Notes: generated by a model not told the origin, from the letters alone. A DNA stretch of 33,071 bases from an uncultured Erysipelotrichaceae bacterium (GCA_900315885.1 ONAT01000013.1:1-33071), one strand, 5' to 3'. Counted from the first letter of the stretch, positions 23,273-31,700 are shown. Made by a program: numbers and translations.

Positions 23273-23288
23273 TTGAATAATCATTCAA
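23273..23288. promoter_or_regulatory. Second metal-repressor operator, before the HMA gene
   Basis: TTGAAT-AATC-ATTCAA is a perfect 6-4-6 palindrome whose half-sites resemble those at the arsR promoter. It lies between the repressor and HMA genes, with AGGAGG eight bases after it. The TTG in its left arm is not a start codon. Confidence 0.75.
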
Positions 23289-23308
23289 ATGTTACAGGAG
23301 GTATTTTT

Positions 23309-23527
23309 ATGAGAAAAGTATTTGAATTAGAAGATTTGGATTGTGCAAACTGCGCAGCAAAGATTGAGGAAGCAATTTCCCATCTAGATGGAGTTAAATA
23401 TGCTTCAGTTTCTTTCATGACACAAAGAATGGTGCTTGTTATTGAAGACGATAAATTTGATCAAGTGCTTGAAAGTGTTAAAAAGACAATCAAAAAAATA
23501 GAGCCAGATTGTTCAATCAAATGCTAG
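23309..23527 (+). CDS. Stand-alone heavy-metal-associated (HMA) domain protein
   Basis: A 72-residue metallochaperone: one ferredoxin-like HMA domain with the metal site L-D-C-A-N-C-A-A-K (C13 and C16) in place of G-M-T-C-x-x-C. The D-C-x-x-C variant is typical of Zn/Cd/Pb rather than Cu domains. A further cysteine pair ends the protein (D-C-S-I-K-C). The RBS AGGAGG lies seven bases before ATG 23309. The ATPase 15 bases downstream lacks an N-terminal HMA domain, so this protein is most likely that domain encoded separately. Confidence 0.93.
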   Translation: MRKVFELEDLDCANCAAKIEEAISHLDGVKYASVSFMTQRMVLVIEDDKFDQVLESVKKTIKKIEPDCSIKC

Positions 23528-23542
23528 ATGGGGTGACAATAA

Positions 23543-25441
23543 ATGAGTAAAAAACAAAAAAAGAATTTAATACGCATTATTGTTGCTCTATCACTATTTC
23601 TTATATTATTTGTCATTGATAAAACACTAAATCTAGCTTCGTTTATTAATGGACCTTTAAATTGGCTTTTACCATTTGGCTTATATCTCATTGTATATAT
23701 TATTATCGGTTACGATGTAATTATTAAAGCTGTTAGAAATATTGCTCATGGACAAGTATTTGATGAAAATTTCTTAATGCTTGTAGCAACAATTGGAGCC
23801 TTTGCCTTAGCAATTTATAAAGGTGTTAATCAAATGGAAATTGAAGGATTTGATGAAGCATGTGCCGTATTACTCTTTTATCAAGTCGGAGAATTCTTCC
23901 AAGATTACGCTGTTAATAAGACAAGAAAATCAATTTCTTCTTTAATGGATATTAGACCCGATTATGCTAATGTATATCGCGATGGTAAACTTGAAATATT
24001 AGGACCAGAAGAAGTAAAAATTGGTGATATCATTGTTATTAATCCGGGTGAAAAAGTCCCACTAGATGGTGTAGTCATTAAAGGCAATACTTCTTTAGAT
24101 ACAAAATCATTAACAGGTGAGTCTTTACCTCGTGATGCGAAAGAAAATGATGAAATCATAAGTGGTGCTGTTAACCTTACTTCACAAATTGAAGTTAAAG
24201 TTACTAAAGAATTCTATGATTCTACAGTTTCCAAGATTCTTGAATTAGTCGAAAGTGCGACAAATAAAAAATCAAATTCTGAAAACTTTATTTCCGCTTT
24301 TGCGCGTGTCTATACTCCAATCGTTGTCATATTAGCTTTATTACTAGCAATTGTTCCAAGTCTTATTACTGGAAATTGGGAAATATGGGTATATCGTGCT
24401 TTAAGTTTCTTGGTTGTCTCTTGCCCTTGTGCATTAGTTATTTCAATTCCATTATCGTTCTTCTCGGGTATTGGAGTTGCTTCTAAACGTGGTATCTTAA
24501 TTAAAGGATCAAACTACTTAGAAAAATTTAGTAAAGCCAATATCTTCGTTTTTGATAAAACTGGTACGTTAACAAAAGGTAATTTCGCTATTGCAAAAGT
24601 TAATCCTAGTGCTAGAAAAGATGAAATTTTAGGCTTGGCCGCAATTGCAGAACAAGGTTCAAGTCACCCAATTGCTAAATCGATTCTCAGCGCATACAAA
24701 GGTAAAATCGCAGATGGCTATGTAATTACTAATGTCGCTGGTGAAGGAATTATTGCTAAAAAAGACCGTGATATTATTTATTGTGGTAATGAAAAACTTA
24801 TGAAAAACAACAAGATTAAATATGATGTTTTAAATGAAGTAGGCACAATTATTTATGTCGCACACAATAATGAATTCATAGGTTCAATTGTTATTAATGA
24901 TGAAATAAAGAAAGAAAGTAAAGAATTAATTTCTTACTTAAATTCCAAACATTATGAATCAGTTATGTTAACTGGTGACAATGAACAAGTCGCAGAAAAC
25001 GTGGCAAAAGAATTAGGACTTAGTAAAGTTTATGCTTCACTTTTACCACAAAATAAAGCAGCTTATGTTGAAGAAATGTTAGCACAAAAGAAATCAAACG
25101 ACGTCTTATGCTTTGTTGGCGATGGTATTAACGATGCCCCAAGTATTATGACCGCAGATATCGGTATTGCGATGGGTGGCGTTGGAAGTGATGCTGCAAT
25201 TGAAGCAAGTGATATTGTCTTAATGAAAGATGATTTAAGCAATATTATTGATGCTCAAAGAATATCTCATAAAACGATGACTATCGTCAAAGAAAACATT
25301 ATCTTTGCCATAACTGTCAAAGTCTTAATCCTTATCTTATCTGCACTTGGTATTGCTAATATGTGGTTAGCGGTGTTTGGTGATGTCGGTGTAGCAGTTA
25401 TAGCAATATTGAATGCGATAAGATTATTCCGTATTAAATAA
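23543..25441 (+). CDS. cadA: Cd/Zn-transporting P1B-type ATPase without N-terminal HMA domain
   Basis: A 632-residue membrane ATPase that exports divalent soft metals. It begins with the membrane domain and has no metal-binding N-terminus. Motifs: T-G-E-S-L-P (actuator), C294-P-C296-A-L-V (metal site in the sixth helix), D338-K-T-G-T-L-T, S-S-H-P-I-A-K, and G-D-G-I-N-D-A-P. The last helices carry T-V-K-V-L and F-G-D-V-G-V-A, matching the lysine and aspartate of the ZntA/CadA subgroup. Start ATG 23543 has GGGGTGA upstream. It closes the repressor-HMA-ATPase unit at a shared hairpin. Confidence 0.96.
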   Translation: MSKKQKKNLIRIIVALSLFLILFVIDKTLNLASFINGPLNWLLPFGLYLIVYIIIGYDVIIKAVRNIAHGQVFDENFLMLVATIGAFALAIYKGVNQMEIEGFDEACAVLLFYQVGEFFQDYAVNKTRKSISSLMDIRPDYANVYRDGKLEILGPEEVKIGDIIVINPGEKVPLDGVVIKGNTSLDTKSLTGESLPRDAKENDEIISGAVNLTSQIEVKVTKEFYDSTVSKILELVESATNKKSNSENFISAFARVYTPIVVILALLLAIVPSLITGNWEIWVYRALSFLVVSCPCALVISIPLSFFSGIGVASKRGILIKGSNYLEKFSKANIFVFDKTGTLTKGNFAIAKVNPSARKDEILGLAAIAEQGSSHPIAKSILSAYKGKIADGYVITNVAGEGIIAKKDRDIIYCGNEKLMKNNKIKYDVLNEVGTIIYVAHNNEFIGSIVINDEIKKESKELISYLNSKHYESVMLTGDNEQVAENVAKELGLSKVYASLLPQNKAAYVEEMLAQKKSNDVLCFVGDGINDAPSIMTADIGIAMGGVGSDAAIEASDIVLMKDDLSNIIDAQRISHKTMTIVKENIIFAITVKVLILILSALGIANMWLAVFGDVGVAVIAILNAIRLFRIK

Positions 25442-25468
25442 AAAAATTCCTCATTATGAGGAATTTTT
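25442..25468. terminator. Bidirectional terminator between cadA and the binding-protein gene
   Basis: AAATTCCTCAT is mirrored by ATGAGGAATTT with A-rich and T-rich flanks on both sides. The two genes converge on it and the minus-strand stop codon lies within its right arm. Confidence 0.9.
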
Positions 25469-26465
25469 ATTTGCTAAAAGTATTATTAACAATGTTTTCA
25501 AATGGTGCCGGTTTATCTAATTCACCCGCCATTGTTACAATCTCAATTAAGCGATTATAGTTTTCTTCTTTTAATTCAAGAGAAGTTGGCCATGCTTGAA
25601 TATTTAGATAGTTAGTCATAACACGAGTTATTTCTTCATTATCACTAGAGACAAAAGAAGGACTTAAGGCTTCCACTAATTCATCCATAGAAGCACTATA
25701 AACGAATTCTAAGCCTTTTTTGATTGCGCGTGTGAATTTATTAATCGTTTCTGAATTATCGCTAAGATAATCTTTTAAAGAAGAATAACAAGTATAAGGA
25801 ACGACACCACTAGATTCACCAATAGAAGCTACGATATGACCGATTCCGTTTCTTTCAACTTGTGAAGCCGAAGGTTCAAATAAAGTAACATAATCTGATT
25901 GTCCAGCCGTAAATACTCCTGCCATAACATCGAAATTAACATCAGTGCGAATATTAACATCAGCGTTTAAATCTTCACCATTTCTTGTTACGGTTAAGCC
26001 TTGATTTTTTAAGACGTATTCAAGAGTCATTTCGGGCATTCCACCTTTACGTCCACCGATAAGTGTTTTTCCTTTTAACATATCATAAGTAAAGTTATCA
26101 ATCTTTTCACGACCTAAAAGGAACGAACCATCTTTTTGGGTTAATTGGGCAAAGTTGACAGCATAATTCTTTTCGCCACCATTATAAACATAAACAGTAG
26201 CTTCTGGCCCCATAAGTCCAATTTGTGCTTCTTTAGATAATAATGCTGCCATTGTCTTATCAGCGCCAGGAGTGGTTATGACATTGACATTTAATCCTTC
26301 ATCTTTAAAATAACCTTTATTGATGGCAATATATTGGGGAGCGTAAAACAAGGAGTGCGTTACTTCCGCGACTGTAATATTAGTTAATCCATCATTCTTA
26401 CAGCTATTTAAAAATAAAGAGGATAAAAATAAAGCAGTTAATAATAACTTTTTAATCTTTTTCAT
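25467..26465 (-). CDS. ABC-transporter substrate-binding lipoprotein, NMT1/THI5 (SsuA/ThiY)-like
   Basis: A 332-residue secreted lipoprotein: basic start, hydrophobic core and lipobox L-N-S-C (C22). The mature part has the NMT1/THI5 fold: F-Y-A-P-Q-Y-I-A-I-N-K-G-Y-F-K-D-E-G-L, then G-A-D-K-T-M-A-A-L-L-S-K-E-A-Q-I-G-L-M-G and G-R-K-G-G-M-P. Relatives bind alkanesulfonates, taurine, HMP-type pyrimidines or riboflavin precursors; the substrate cannot be read off here. No TPP riboswitch is visible. The matching permease and ATPase lie at 28169-29717 beyond galT, and the two transcripts share a near-identical upstream sequence. RBS AGGTGAT precedes ATG 26465. Confidence 0.92.
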   Translation of the reverse strand: MKKIKKLLLTALFLSSLFLNSCKNDGLTNITVAEVTHSLFYAPQYIAINKGYFKDEGLNVNVITTPGADKTMAALLSKEAQIGLMGPEATVYVYNGGEKNYAVNFAQLTQKDGSFLLGREKIDNFTYDMLKGKTLIGGRKGGMPEMTLEYVLKNQGLTVTRNGEDLNADVNIRTDVNFDVMAGVFTAGQSDYVTLFEPSASQVERNGIGHIVASIGESSGVVPYTCYSSLKDYLSDNSETINKFTRAIKKGLEFVYSASMDELVEALSPSFVSSDNEEITRVMTNYLNIQAWPTSLELKEENYNRLIEIVTMAGELDKPAPFENIVNNTFSK

Positions 26466-26473
26466 TAAATCAC

Positions 26474-26498
26474 CTACATTAGTGTATTACTATCTTTT
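26474..26498 (-). promoter_or_regulatory. Shared upstream element, copy 1
   Basis: On the minus strand AAAAGATAGT-AATACACTAAT-GTAG lies just before the RBS of the binding-protein gene. Nearly the same string precedes the ABC ATPase gene (29732-29758). TACACT could be a -10, and the conserved block a common promoter or operator. Confidence 0.5.
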
Positions 26499-26552
26499 AT
26501 TTGTGTGACATTTTGGCACTAAATAAAGCATATATTGTGCGGTTATAATTAC

Positions 26553-26580
26553 TTGACATTATTTAGGTAATAATTAAAAT
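26553..26580 (+). promoter_or_regulatory. Promoter of galT
   Basis: TTGACA (26553-26558), 16-base spacer, TAAAAT (26575-26580). The gene starts 43 bases further with RBS AAGGGGA. Confidence 0.65.
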
Positions 26581-26623
26581 TAAAATGTAAGAATAAAATA
26601 TTTATATTTTATAAGGGGAAATT

Positions 26624-28144
26624 ATGAAAGATATTAAAGTTATTATTGAAGAATTAATTGAATACGCAAAGAAACATCTATATTTAGAAAACTTGGATGC
26701 ATTATACAAAAGAAATTTATTGCTAGATATTTTAGGCGTTGATATACCTTATATGGGCGAAAAATTAAATTTAGATTATATTAAAGATTTGAAAGTTCCA
26801 GATATCTTACTTGATGAAGTAAGAGAATATTTAACAAGTAAAAATGCTGAAAATATTGAACTTACAATTGTAAAAATAATGGGATTATTATCACCTTTAC
26901 CTTCGCAAGTTGATAAAAAAGCACATGATTTAGAAAAAAGTCATCACGGTGAAGGATTAGATTATTTATTTGATTTATCTATTAAAAACAACTACATTCA
27001 AAAAACTGCGATTGATAGAAACATATTTTTCACGAAAGATTATGGAAGTAATGTTGTCGAAGTGACGATTAATTTATCAAAACCAGAAAAAAATAACAAA
27101 GATGTTGCTAAATTATTAATTAAGACAAATAACATTAAGTATCCAAGTTGTTTATTATGCAAAGAAAACATTGGTTATACAGGACGAGCGGATCATCCAG
27201 CAAGAGAAAACATTCGTTATTTAACAATGAAATTAGGTAATGAAGATTGGTTCTTACAATATTCTCCATATGCTTATTTTGATCATCACGCAATTGTGGT
27301 AAATAGTGAACACCACAATATGACTATTAATAACACAACATTTCATAAATTATTAGAATTTGTTGATTTGTATCCAACTTTCTTTGTGGGCTCAAATGCT
27401 GATTTGCCAATCGTTGGAGGTTCAATCTTAAACCATGAACATTATCAAGGTGGAGCACATAATATGCCTTTATTTAAAGCAAAAGATAAAAAAGTGTTCT
27501 TTGATAATGGAAAAGTTAAAGTTTCTTCTTTGGATTGGTATAGTGCGGTTATTCGTGTCGAATCAAAAGATTTAGAAAAAGTAAGTGAAATGTCTAAGAA
27601 AATCTTTAATGCATGGGTTAATTATAGTGATGAAAGCGTTGATGTTATTGCTTATACAGATGGAGTGCGTCATAACACAATTACCCCAATTGCAAAAAAG
27701 AATAATGACATTTACCAAATGAATCTCGTTTTACGTAATAACAGATGTAACGAAGAACATCCAGATGGTATCTTCCATTCACATAAAGAAAACCATCACA
27801 TTAAACAAGAAGGTATTGGACTTATTGAATCATTAGGTTTATTTATTCTTCCACCTCGTTTAAAACGTCAAATGGGTTATGTAGAAGAAATGCTAATGAG
27901 CAATGAAAAGAATCCTGTTGAGACATATGTTAAAAAATATGAAGAATTAGTTATTCATCAACAAATGATGGAAGATTTAGTTAATACTCATGGTATAAAT
28001 TTAAGTAAAGAGAAAGCTATGTCTGTTGTCAAAGATAAAATCGTTGATATTTGTAAGGAAATTTTAATTAATTCTGCAGTATTTAAGGATGATAAAAAAG
28101 GCAATATTGCTTTTGAAAAATTTGTAAAAGAAGCATTAAAATAA
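26624..28144 (+). CDS. galT: UDP-glucose--hexose-1-phosphate uridylyltransferase (GalT type 2)
   Basis: A 506-residue Leloir-pathway enzyme that exchanges UMP between UDP-glucose and galactose 1-phosphate. Length and sequence are those of the Firmicutes GalT type 2 family. The active site is G-G-S-I-L-N-H-E-H-Y-Q-G-G with H271, H273 and Q275; H271 would be the flanking and H273 the uridylylated histidine. Earlier blocks include C-L-L-C-K-E-N-I-G-Y and S-P-Y-A-Y-F-D-H-H. Neither galK nor galE is nearby. It is a monocistronic plus-strand gene sitting between the binding-protein gene and the permease/ATPase genes of an ABC importer, all on the minus strand, and is bounded by a bidirectional terminator. 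Confidence 0.95.
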   Translation: MKDIKVIIEELIEYAKKHLYLENLDALYKRNLLLDILGVDIPYMGEKLNLDYIKDLKVPDILLDEVREYLTSKNAENIELTIVKIMGLLSPLPSQVDKKAHDLEKSHHGEGLDYLFDLSIKNNYIQKTAIDRNIFFTKDYGSNVVEVTINLSKPEKNNKDVAKLLIKTNNIKYPSCLLCKENIGYTGRADHPARENIRYLTMKLGNEDWFLQYSPYAYFDHHAIVVNSEHHNMTINNTTFHKLLEFVDLYPTFFVGSNADLPIVGGSILNHEHYQGGAHNMPLFKAKDKKVFFDNGKVKVSSLDWYSAVIRVESKDLEKVSEMSKKIFNAWVNYSDESVDVIAYTDGVRHNTITPIAKKNNDIYQMNLVLRNNRCNEEHPDGIFHSHKENHHIKQEGIGLIESLGLFILPPRLKRQMGYVEEMLMSNEKNPVETYVKKYEELVIHQQMMEDLVNTHGINLSKEKAMSVVKDKIVDICKEILINSAVFKDDKKGNIAFEKFVKEALK

Positions 28145-28170
28145 AAAAAAGAGGATTAGTCCTCTTTTTT
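28143..28170. terminator. Bidirectional terminator between galT and the permease gene
   Basis: A-run, GAGGA, TTAG, TCCTC, T-run: a short stem with A/T tracts on both sides that serves the converging genes. The permease stop codon begins inside it. Confidence 0.9.
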
Positions 28171-28978
28171 ATTTATGTGCCTTATATTTGGAGTAACGGT
28201 AGTATTTTTCAATTGTATTAAGTAAAAGATACATGAGTAAAGCAATGACACCTAAGATAAATACGCCCATCATCACTAAATCTAATTTAAACACTTGTCC
28301 ACCATAGACAACTAAGTATCCAATTCCTTCGCGTGATACTAAAAACTCACCAACAATGACGCCAACCCAGCTCATTCCGATGTTTATTTTTACAATGTTT
28401 AAAATATTAGGAATGTTTGAAGGTAATACTAATTTAGTTAAGATTTGAAACTTACTAGCACCCATAGTTTTCATCATTTTTATTTGTTCTTTATCAACGG
28501 AAGAAAAGTAGTTATATGCGGACATAATTGTTACGACAATAGAAAGTGAAATGGCAACAAGAACAATTCCTTTTATGCCAGTCCCCGCCCAAATAATAAG
28601 AATTGGGGCTAAAGCTGTTTTTGGTAAAGCATTAAGCACAACAAGGAACGGATCTAATACTTTCGCTAAATTGTTATTCCACCATAAGATAACTCCTATT
28701 ATTAAACCCACGATAGTGCCAATTATTAAACCGAGCAATGTTTCATAAACACTAACGAAAACATGGTTAAATAATGTTCCACTTTTAACGTATTTAATTA
28801 AAAGTTCGAAGATGGCGCTTGGCTTTGATACTAAAAACACATTGATAATGTTTAAATGTGCGAGTAATTCCCACAAAAAAACAAAAGCTACTCCTAAGCC
28901 AATTTGGGTTAATAATATAATAGTTTTCTTTCTTTTGATATGCTTTTTGTAATTAGAAATTGAATCAATTTGTTTCAT
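28169..28978 (-). CDS. ABC transporter permease (SsuC/TauC/ThiX-like)
   Basis: A 269-residue inner-membrane permease with about six hydrophobic helices and the binding-protein-dependent transport signature. The EAA-type cytoplasmic loop is visible as M-K-T-M-G-A-S-K-F-Q-I-L-T-K-L-V-L-P (E-A-A-x3-G consensus with M-G-A for the core), followed by N-I-P-N-I. Before it lies A-L-P-K-T-A-L-A-P-I-L-I-I-W-A-G, typical of SsuC/TauC. Its ATG lies 14 bases inside the ATPase gene, whose TGA overlaps the second to fourth codons, so translation is coupled. It pairs with the binding protein at 25467 by family logic. Confidence 0.93.
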   Translation of the reverse strand: MKQIDSISNYKKHIKRKKTIILLTQIGLGVAFVFLWELLAHLNIINVFLVSKPSAIFELLIKYVKSGTLFNHVFVSVYETLLGLIIGTIVGLIIGVILWWNNNLAKVLDPFLVVLNALPKTALAPILIIWAGTGIKGIVLVAISLSIVVTIMSAYNYFSSVDKEQIKMMKTMGASKFQILTKLVLPSNIPNILNIVKINIGMSWVGVIVGEFLVSREGIGYLVVYGGQVFKLDLVMMGVFILGVIALLMYLLLNTIEKYYRYSKYKAHK

Positions 28979-29717
28979 GGTTGTTCAACTCCTTAAAAAT
29001 GATATCAAAATATTCTTGGAATTCTTTAGTTTTGCGTATTTGCGTAGGTGTTTTGTTTGCTTTATCTTTGATTTTAATATCTAGTACTTTTTTTATGATG
29101 CAAGGACGGTTAGATAAAACGATTACTTTATTAGCAACACTTATGGCTTCCGAGATATCGTGTGTTACAATTATCGCTGATTTTTGTTCTTTCCTTATAA
29201 TGTTATAAACATCATCAAGAACAAAAAGGCGAGTTTGATAATCTAAGGCCGAGAATGGTTCATCAAGAAGTAATAAATCTGGCTTTAAGGCTAATGTACG
29301 AATGAGGGCGACACGTTGTCTCATCCCACCAGATAATTCGTTAGGATAGTGATGGGCAAAGTCATTTAAGCCATATTTGTTAAGCAAATCATGTACGTAG
29401 TTAAGATTTTCTTTAGTTTTAGATTTAGAAATTTCTAAACCAAGGCTAATGTTATCTAAGACATTTCGCCACATGAATAAGTTATCACGTTGAAACATAT
29501 ATCCAATCTTACTATTTCGTTTTATGTCACCACTTGTGGGTTGTTCTAAATCACTAGCTAAATTTAAAATAGTAGACTTACCACATCCTGATGGTCCAAT
29601 AATAGCGATTATTTCATTTTCAAATAGGGAAAAACTAATATCTTTTAAAACATCAATTTGACCAGAATCTGAAAAGAAAGATTTGGATACATTTTCAAAT
29701 GTTACTAATGGATTCAT
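28965..29717 (-). CDS. ABC transporter ATP-binding protein (SsuB/TauB-like)
   Basis: A 250-residue nucleotide-binding subunit. Motifs in order: Walker A G-P-S-G-C-G-K-S-T, Q-loop M-F-Q-R-D, signature L-S-G-G-M-R-Q-R, Walker B L-L-L-L-D-E-P, D-loop S-A-L-D and switch histidine V-T-H-D. It powers the permease encoded by the overlapping downstream gene. It ends with TGA, which overlaps the permease start and shows TGA is a stop here. RBS AAGGAGG precedes ATG 29717. An upstream element shared with the distant binding-protein gene supports joint regulation. Confidence 0.95.
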   Translation of the reverse strand: MNPLVTFENVSKSFFSDSGQIDVLKDISFSLFENEIIAIIGPSGCGKSTILNLASDLEQPTSGDIKRNSKIGYMFQRDNLFMWRNVLDNISLGLEISKSKTKENLNYVHDLLNKYGLNDFAHHYPNELSGGMRQRVALIRTLALKPDLLLLDEPFSALDYQTRLFVLDDVYNIIRKEQKSAIIVTHDISEAISVANKVIVLSNRPCIIKKVLDIKIKDKANKTPTQIRKTKEFQEYFDIIFKELNNHETN

Positions 29718-29731
29718 GTGCGACCTCCTTG

Positions 29732-29758
29732 CTACTATTAGTGTATTGTAAATCTTTC
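29732..29758 (-). promoter_or_regulatory. Shared upstream element, copy 2
   Basis: On the minus strand GAAAGATTTAC-AATACACTAAT-AGTAG lies before the RBS AAGGAGG of the ABC ATPase gene. It matches copy 1 (26474-26498) except for small indels and a few substitutions. Confidence 0.5.
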
Positions 29759-29790
29759 ACAATGTGCTTTAAAAAGCTATTAATAGGCAT

Positions 29791-29818
29791 TTGATATATA
29801 AATAAAATAGTTTATAAT
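29791..29818 (+). promoter_or_regulatory. Promoter of the 202-aa orphan gene
   Basis: TTGATA (29791-29796), 16-base spacer, TATAAT (29813-29818). The RBS AGTGAGGT follows at 29829, giving a very short leader. Confidence 0.75.
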
Positions 29819-29841
29819 GTTTACGATAAGTGAGGTATCTT

Positions 29842-30450
29842 ATGAATAAGTATTTGGACAATTACTACCGTCTTTTTTCTGAAGATGATAAAGAAGTATA
29901 TAAAGCAGTATTAGAAAAGAAAGATTGGGTATTGGTTCCTCTTTTTTTACCAGGAAATTTATCTGTTACCAACGATGAAAAAGGACAAAAACATTTTAAA
30001 GGAATTGAAGCACTTTTTGACGATGTCATACCTTTTGATAAACTTGATGATGATAAATTAGATGGTTTCCGTTTTGTTAAATTTAAAAAATCAATTAAAG
30101 GAGATAAGCATCCTCATTTTTATATTGAGTACGACTTTAATAAAATTGATCAAAAAGGATATCAGACAATTGTTGCGAATTTTTATCCATGTATGACAAA
30201 AGAAGAACTTGAAATTATTAAAGAATCAAGTGATATAAAAGAATTATTAAAGCGCTTTATGATAGGAAATGATAATGAAGCAGTTATTATTCTTCATGAA
30301 CAAAATCTTTTGAATAATGCTTTCTTTGCTCCTGTGATGCGTCGAGTAATTGTTGATAAGAATGCTCCTCAAGAAGTAAAAGATGTTTTAAAAGAATTGC
30401 ACGAAGAAAAAGGCATTGAATATGTCGAAAAAGATTTTATAATTAAATAA
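29842..30450 (+). CDS. Hypothetical cytosolic protein, 202 aa
   Basis: I do not recognise this family. The protein is highly charged, with no signal peptide or membrane helix. The first half has strand-like stretches (W-V-L-V-P-L-F-L-P-G, F-R-F-V-K-F-K-K, H-F-Y-I-E-Y-D-F) and an acidic turn (D-K-L-D-D-D-K-L-D-G-F). The second half is helical (K-E-E-L-E-I-I-K-E, V-K-D-V-L-K-E-L-H-E-E-K). No catalytic motif is obvious. The GTG at 29830 lies in the RBS AGTGAGG, so ATG 29842 is the start. It has its own promoter and a bidirectional terminator, and is divergent from the ABC ATPase gene. Confidence 0.85.
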   Translation: MNKYLDNYYRLFSEDDKEVYKAVLEKKDWVLVPLFLPGNLSVTNDEKGQKHFKGIEALFDDVIPFDKLDDDKLDGFRFVKFKKSIKGDKHPHFYIEYDFNKIDQKGYQTIVANFYPCMTKEELEIIKESSDIKELLKRFMIGNDNEAVIILHEQNLLNNAFFAPVMRRVIVDKNAPQEVKDVLKELHEEKGIEYVEKDFIIK

Positions 30451-30467
30451 ATTGATTTTGAGCATTT

Positions 30468-30493
30468 AAAAAGGCCACATTATGTGGCCTTTT
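30468..30493. terminator. Bidirectional terminator between the orphan and the endonuclease gene
   Basis: AAAAGGCCACAT and ATGTGGCCTTTT form a perfect stem with A and T flanks; the two genes converge on it. Confidence 0.93.
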
Positions 30494-30494
30494 C

Positions 30495-31643
30495 TTATTT
30501 TCTTTTGTTTAAGATGTCTTCACTTGATAAATAAATTATCTCTTTAATATCTTGTTGTTCATCATTGATTATTTTGATTTGTTCATTAGTCATTTTTGAT
30601 TTTTTAGCTCTAGGGTCATATTGAGCACAAATGGATTTGGTTGTTTCATTTGTGTCGCCCCATATTTTACACGCTAAAGTGCGGTCATCAATAAATGGGT
30701 TTCTATTTCCTTGAACGCCTTGAGCACCATCGTTTCTTCTTATTTCGGTATCATCAATGCCATATACTAAATTCCACTTAAGTAAATCGGATAATTTACC
30801 CATCATATTATCTCTATTTTTGTTAGAAGTGGCATGATAATCTAAATCTACTAGTTGAAGTTTTGGAGAAGCAACAACACAATAGAAGATAATTCGTGCA
30901 GAAATTCCACGGTAATATTCAGTCATTCCATCTGCGTACGGATCCCAACCATTTGTACTGTGATTCTTACCTTCAACATAGAAAGAATTTCCTCTACTCG
31001 AGTTATCAGAACTTAACGTTGGTCGTGTCATATGAATATCGCCTTCAACTAAATTTCCACCATGAGAGTTTGGCCATACGTGCTCTTTATTCATTGAACC
31101 TTTAGATGCTGAAGTGCCTCTATAAAATGCGATATATTGGGATGGATTTTTTGGATCGTAGTCTGTTTTATTATAATAATTCCATAATCCACCATAACCA
31201 GGAGTATATGTTCTCTTTTGACTATTGAGTGATTGAAGTTCACTTAGTAAGGCGGTTCCATCTTTACTAAAATCAATGCTTGCATAATAATTTTTGATAG
31301 TTTGATTATTGTTAATCAAATCATCTTCAAATCCTGTAATTAGTGATGTTGTATTAGATGTAGATGTGCTAATAGAAGGAGTTACAGATGGGAGTGATGG
31401 AAGCGGAAGCGAAGGCTTTTCGCTAGTTTTTGAATCTGAATCTTGATTATTACTTGGTAAATTTGTACTAATATCAATTGTTGATGTACTAGTATTAGTA
31501 TCACTTGAATCTACAATGCTTGGATTTGTTATACTTGGTGTTATAACGCTAACATTTGATGGAAGTGTTGGCGTTTGACTAGTTGGAATTCCGCAACCAG
31601 TTAATAAAACGAATAACGCTCCAAAAATTAATTTCTTTTTCAT
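30495..31643 (-). CDS. Secreted endonuclease I lipoprotein
   Basis: A 382-residue lipoprotein nuclease. The signal peptide ends in L-L-T-G-C (C17). Residues 18-104 are a flexible linker rich in S, T, N and P. The catalytic region carries the endonuclease I (EndA/BsnI) beta-beta-alpha-metal motif N-K-E-H-V-W-P-N-S-H-G-G (general base H188) and D-I-H-M-T-R-P, then S-S-R-G-N-S. It probably degrades extracellular DNA for nucleotides and stays anchored to the membrane, reaching out on its linker. A longer frame from 31691 would start inside the upstream gene's terminator; ATG 31643 with GAGGTATC upstream is the real start. Confidence 0.93.
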   Translation of the reverse strand: MKKKLIFGALFVLLTGCGIPTSQTPTLPSNVSVITPSITNPSIVDSSDTNTSTSTIDISTNLPSNNQDSDSKTSEKPSLPLPSLPSVTPSISTSTSNTTSLITGFEDDLINNNQTIKNYYASIDFSKDGTALLSELQSLNSQKRTYTPGYGGLWNYYNKTDYDPKNPSQYIAFYRGTSASKGSMNKEHVWPNSHGGNLVEGDIHMTRPTLSSDNSSRGNSFYVEGKNHSTNGWDPYADGMTEYYRGISARIIFYCVVASPKLQLVDLDYHATSNKNRDNMMGKLSDLLKWNLVYGIDDTEIRRNDGAQGVQGNRNPFIDDRTLACKIWGDTNETTKSICAQYDPRAKKSKMTNEQIKIINDEQQDIKEIIYLSSEDILNKRK

Positions 31644-31671
31644 AATAGATACCTCTAAATCATTATGACTA

Positions 31672-31700
31672 ATTATATAATAAAAAGCCACGCTTTACAA
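31672..31700 (-). promoter_or_regulatory. Promoter of the endonuclease gene
   Basis: On the minus strand TTGTAA (31700-31695), 17-base spacer, TATAAT (31677-31672). The -35 lies inside the terminator hairpin of the upstream glycosyltransferase gene. Confidence 0.75.

Noticed and set aside
26466-26623. TPP riboswitch before the NMT1/THI5-like gene
   Set aside because: No CUGAGA or ACCUGA thi-box elements are visible in the short leader, nor before the ATPase gene.
16275-29717. Mycoplasma-type code (TGA = Trp)
   Set aside because: TGA is a clean stop for addB and for the ABC ATPase gene, each overlapping the next start, and all conserved tryptophans are TGG.
16133-30493. CRISPR-like palindromes
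   Set aside because: The hairpins are single, follow gene ends with T-runs and differ in sequence; no regularly spaced identical repeats exist in the window.
30495-31691. 398-aa form of the endonuclease
   Set aside because: The extra N-terminus lies in the upstream terminator and would bury the lipoprotein signal peptide that begins at 31643.
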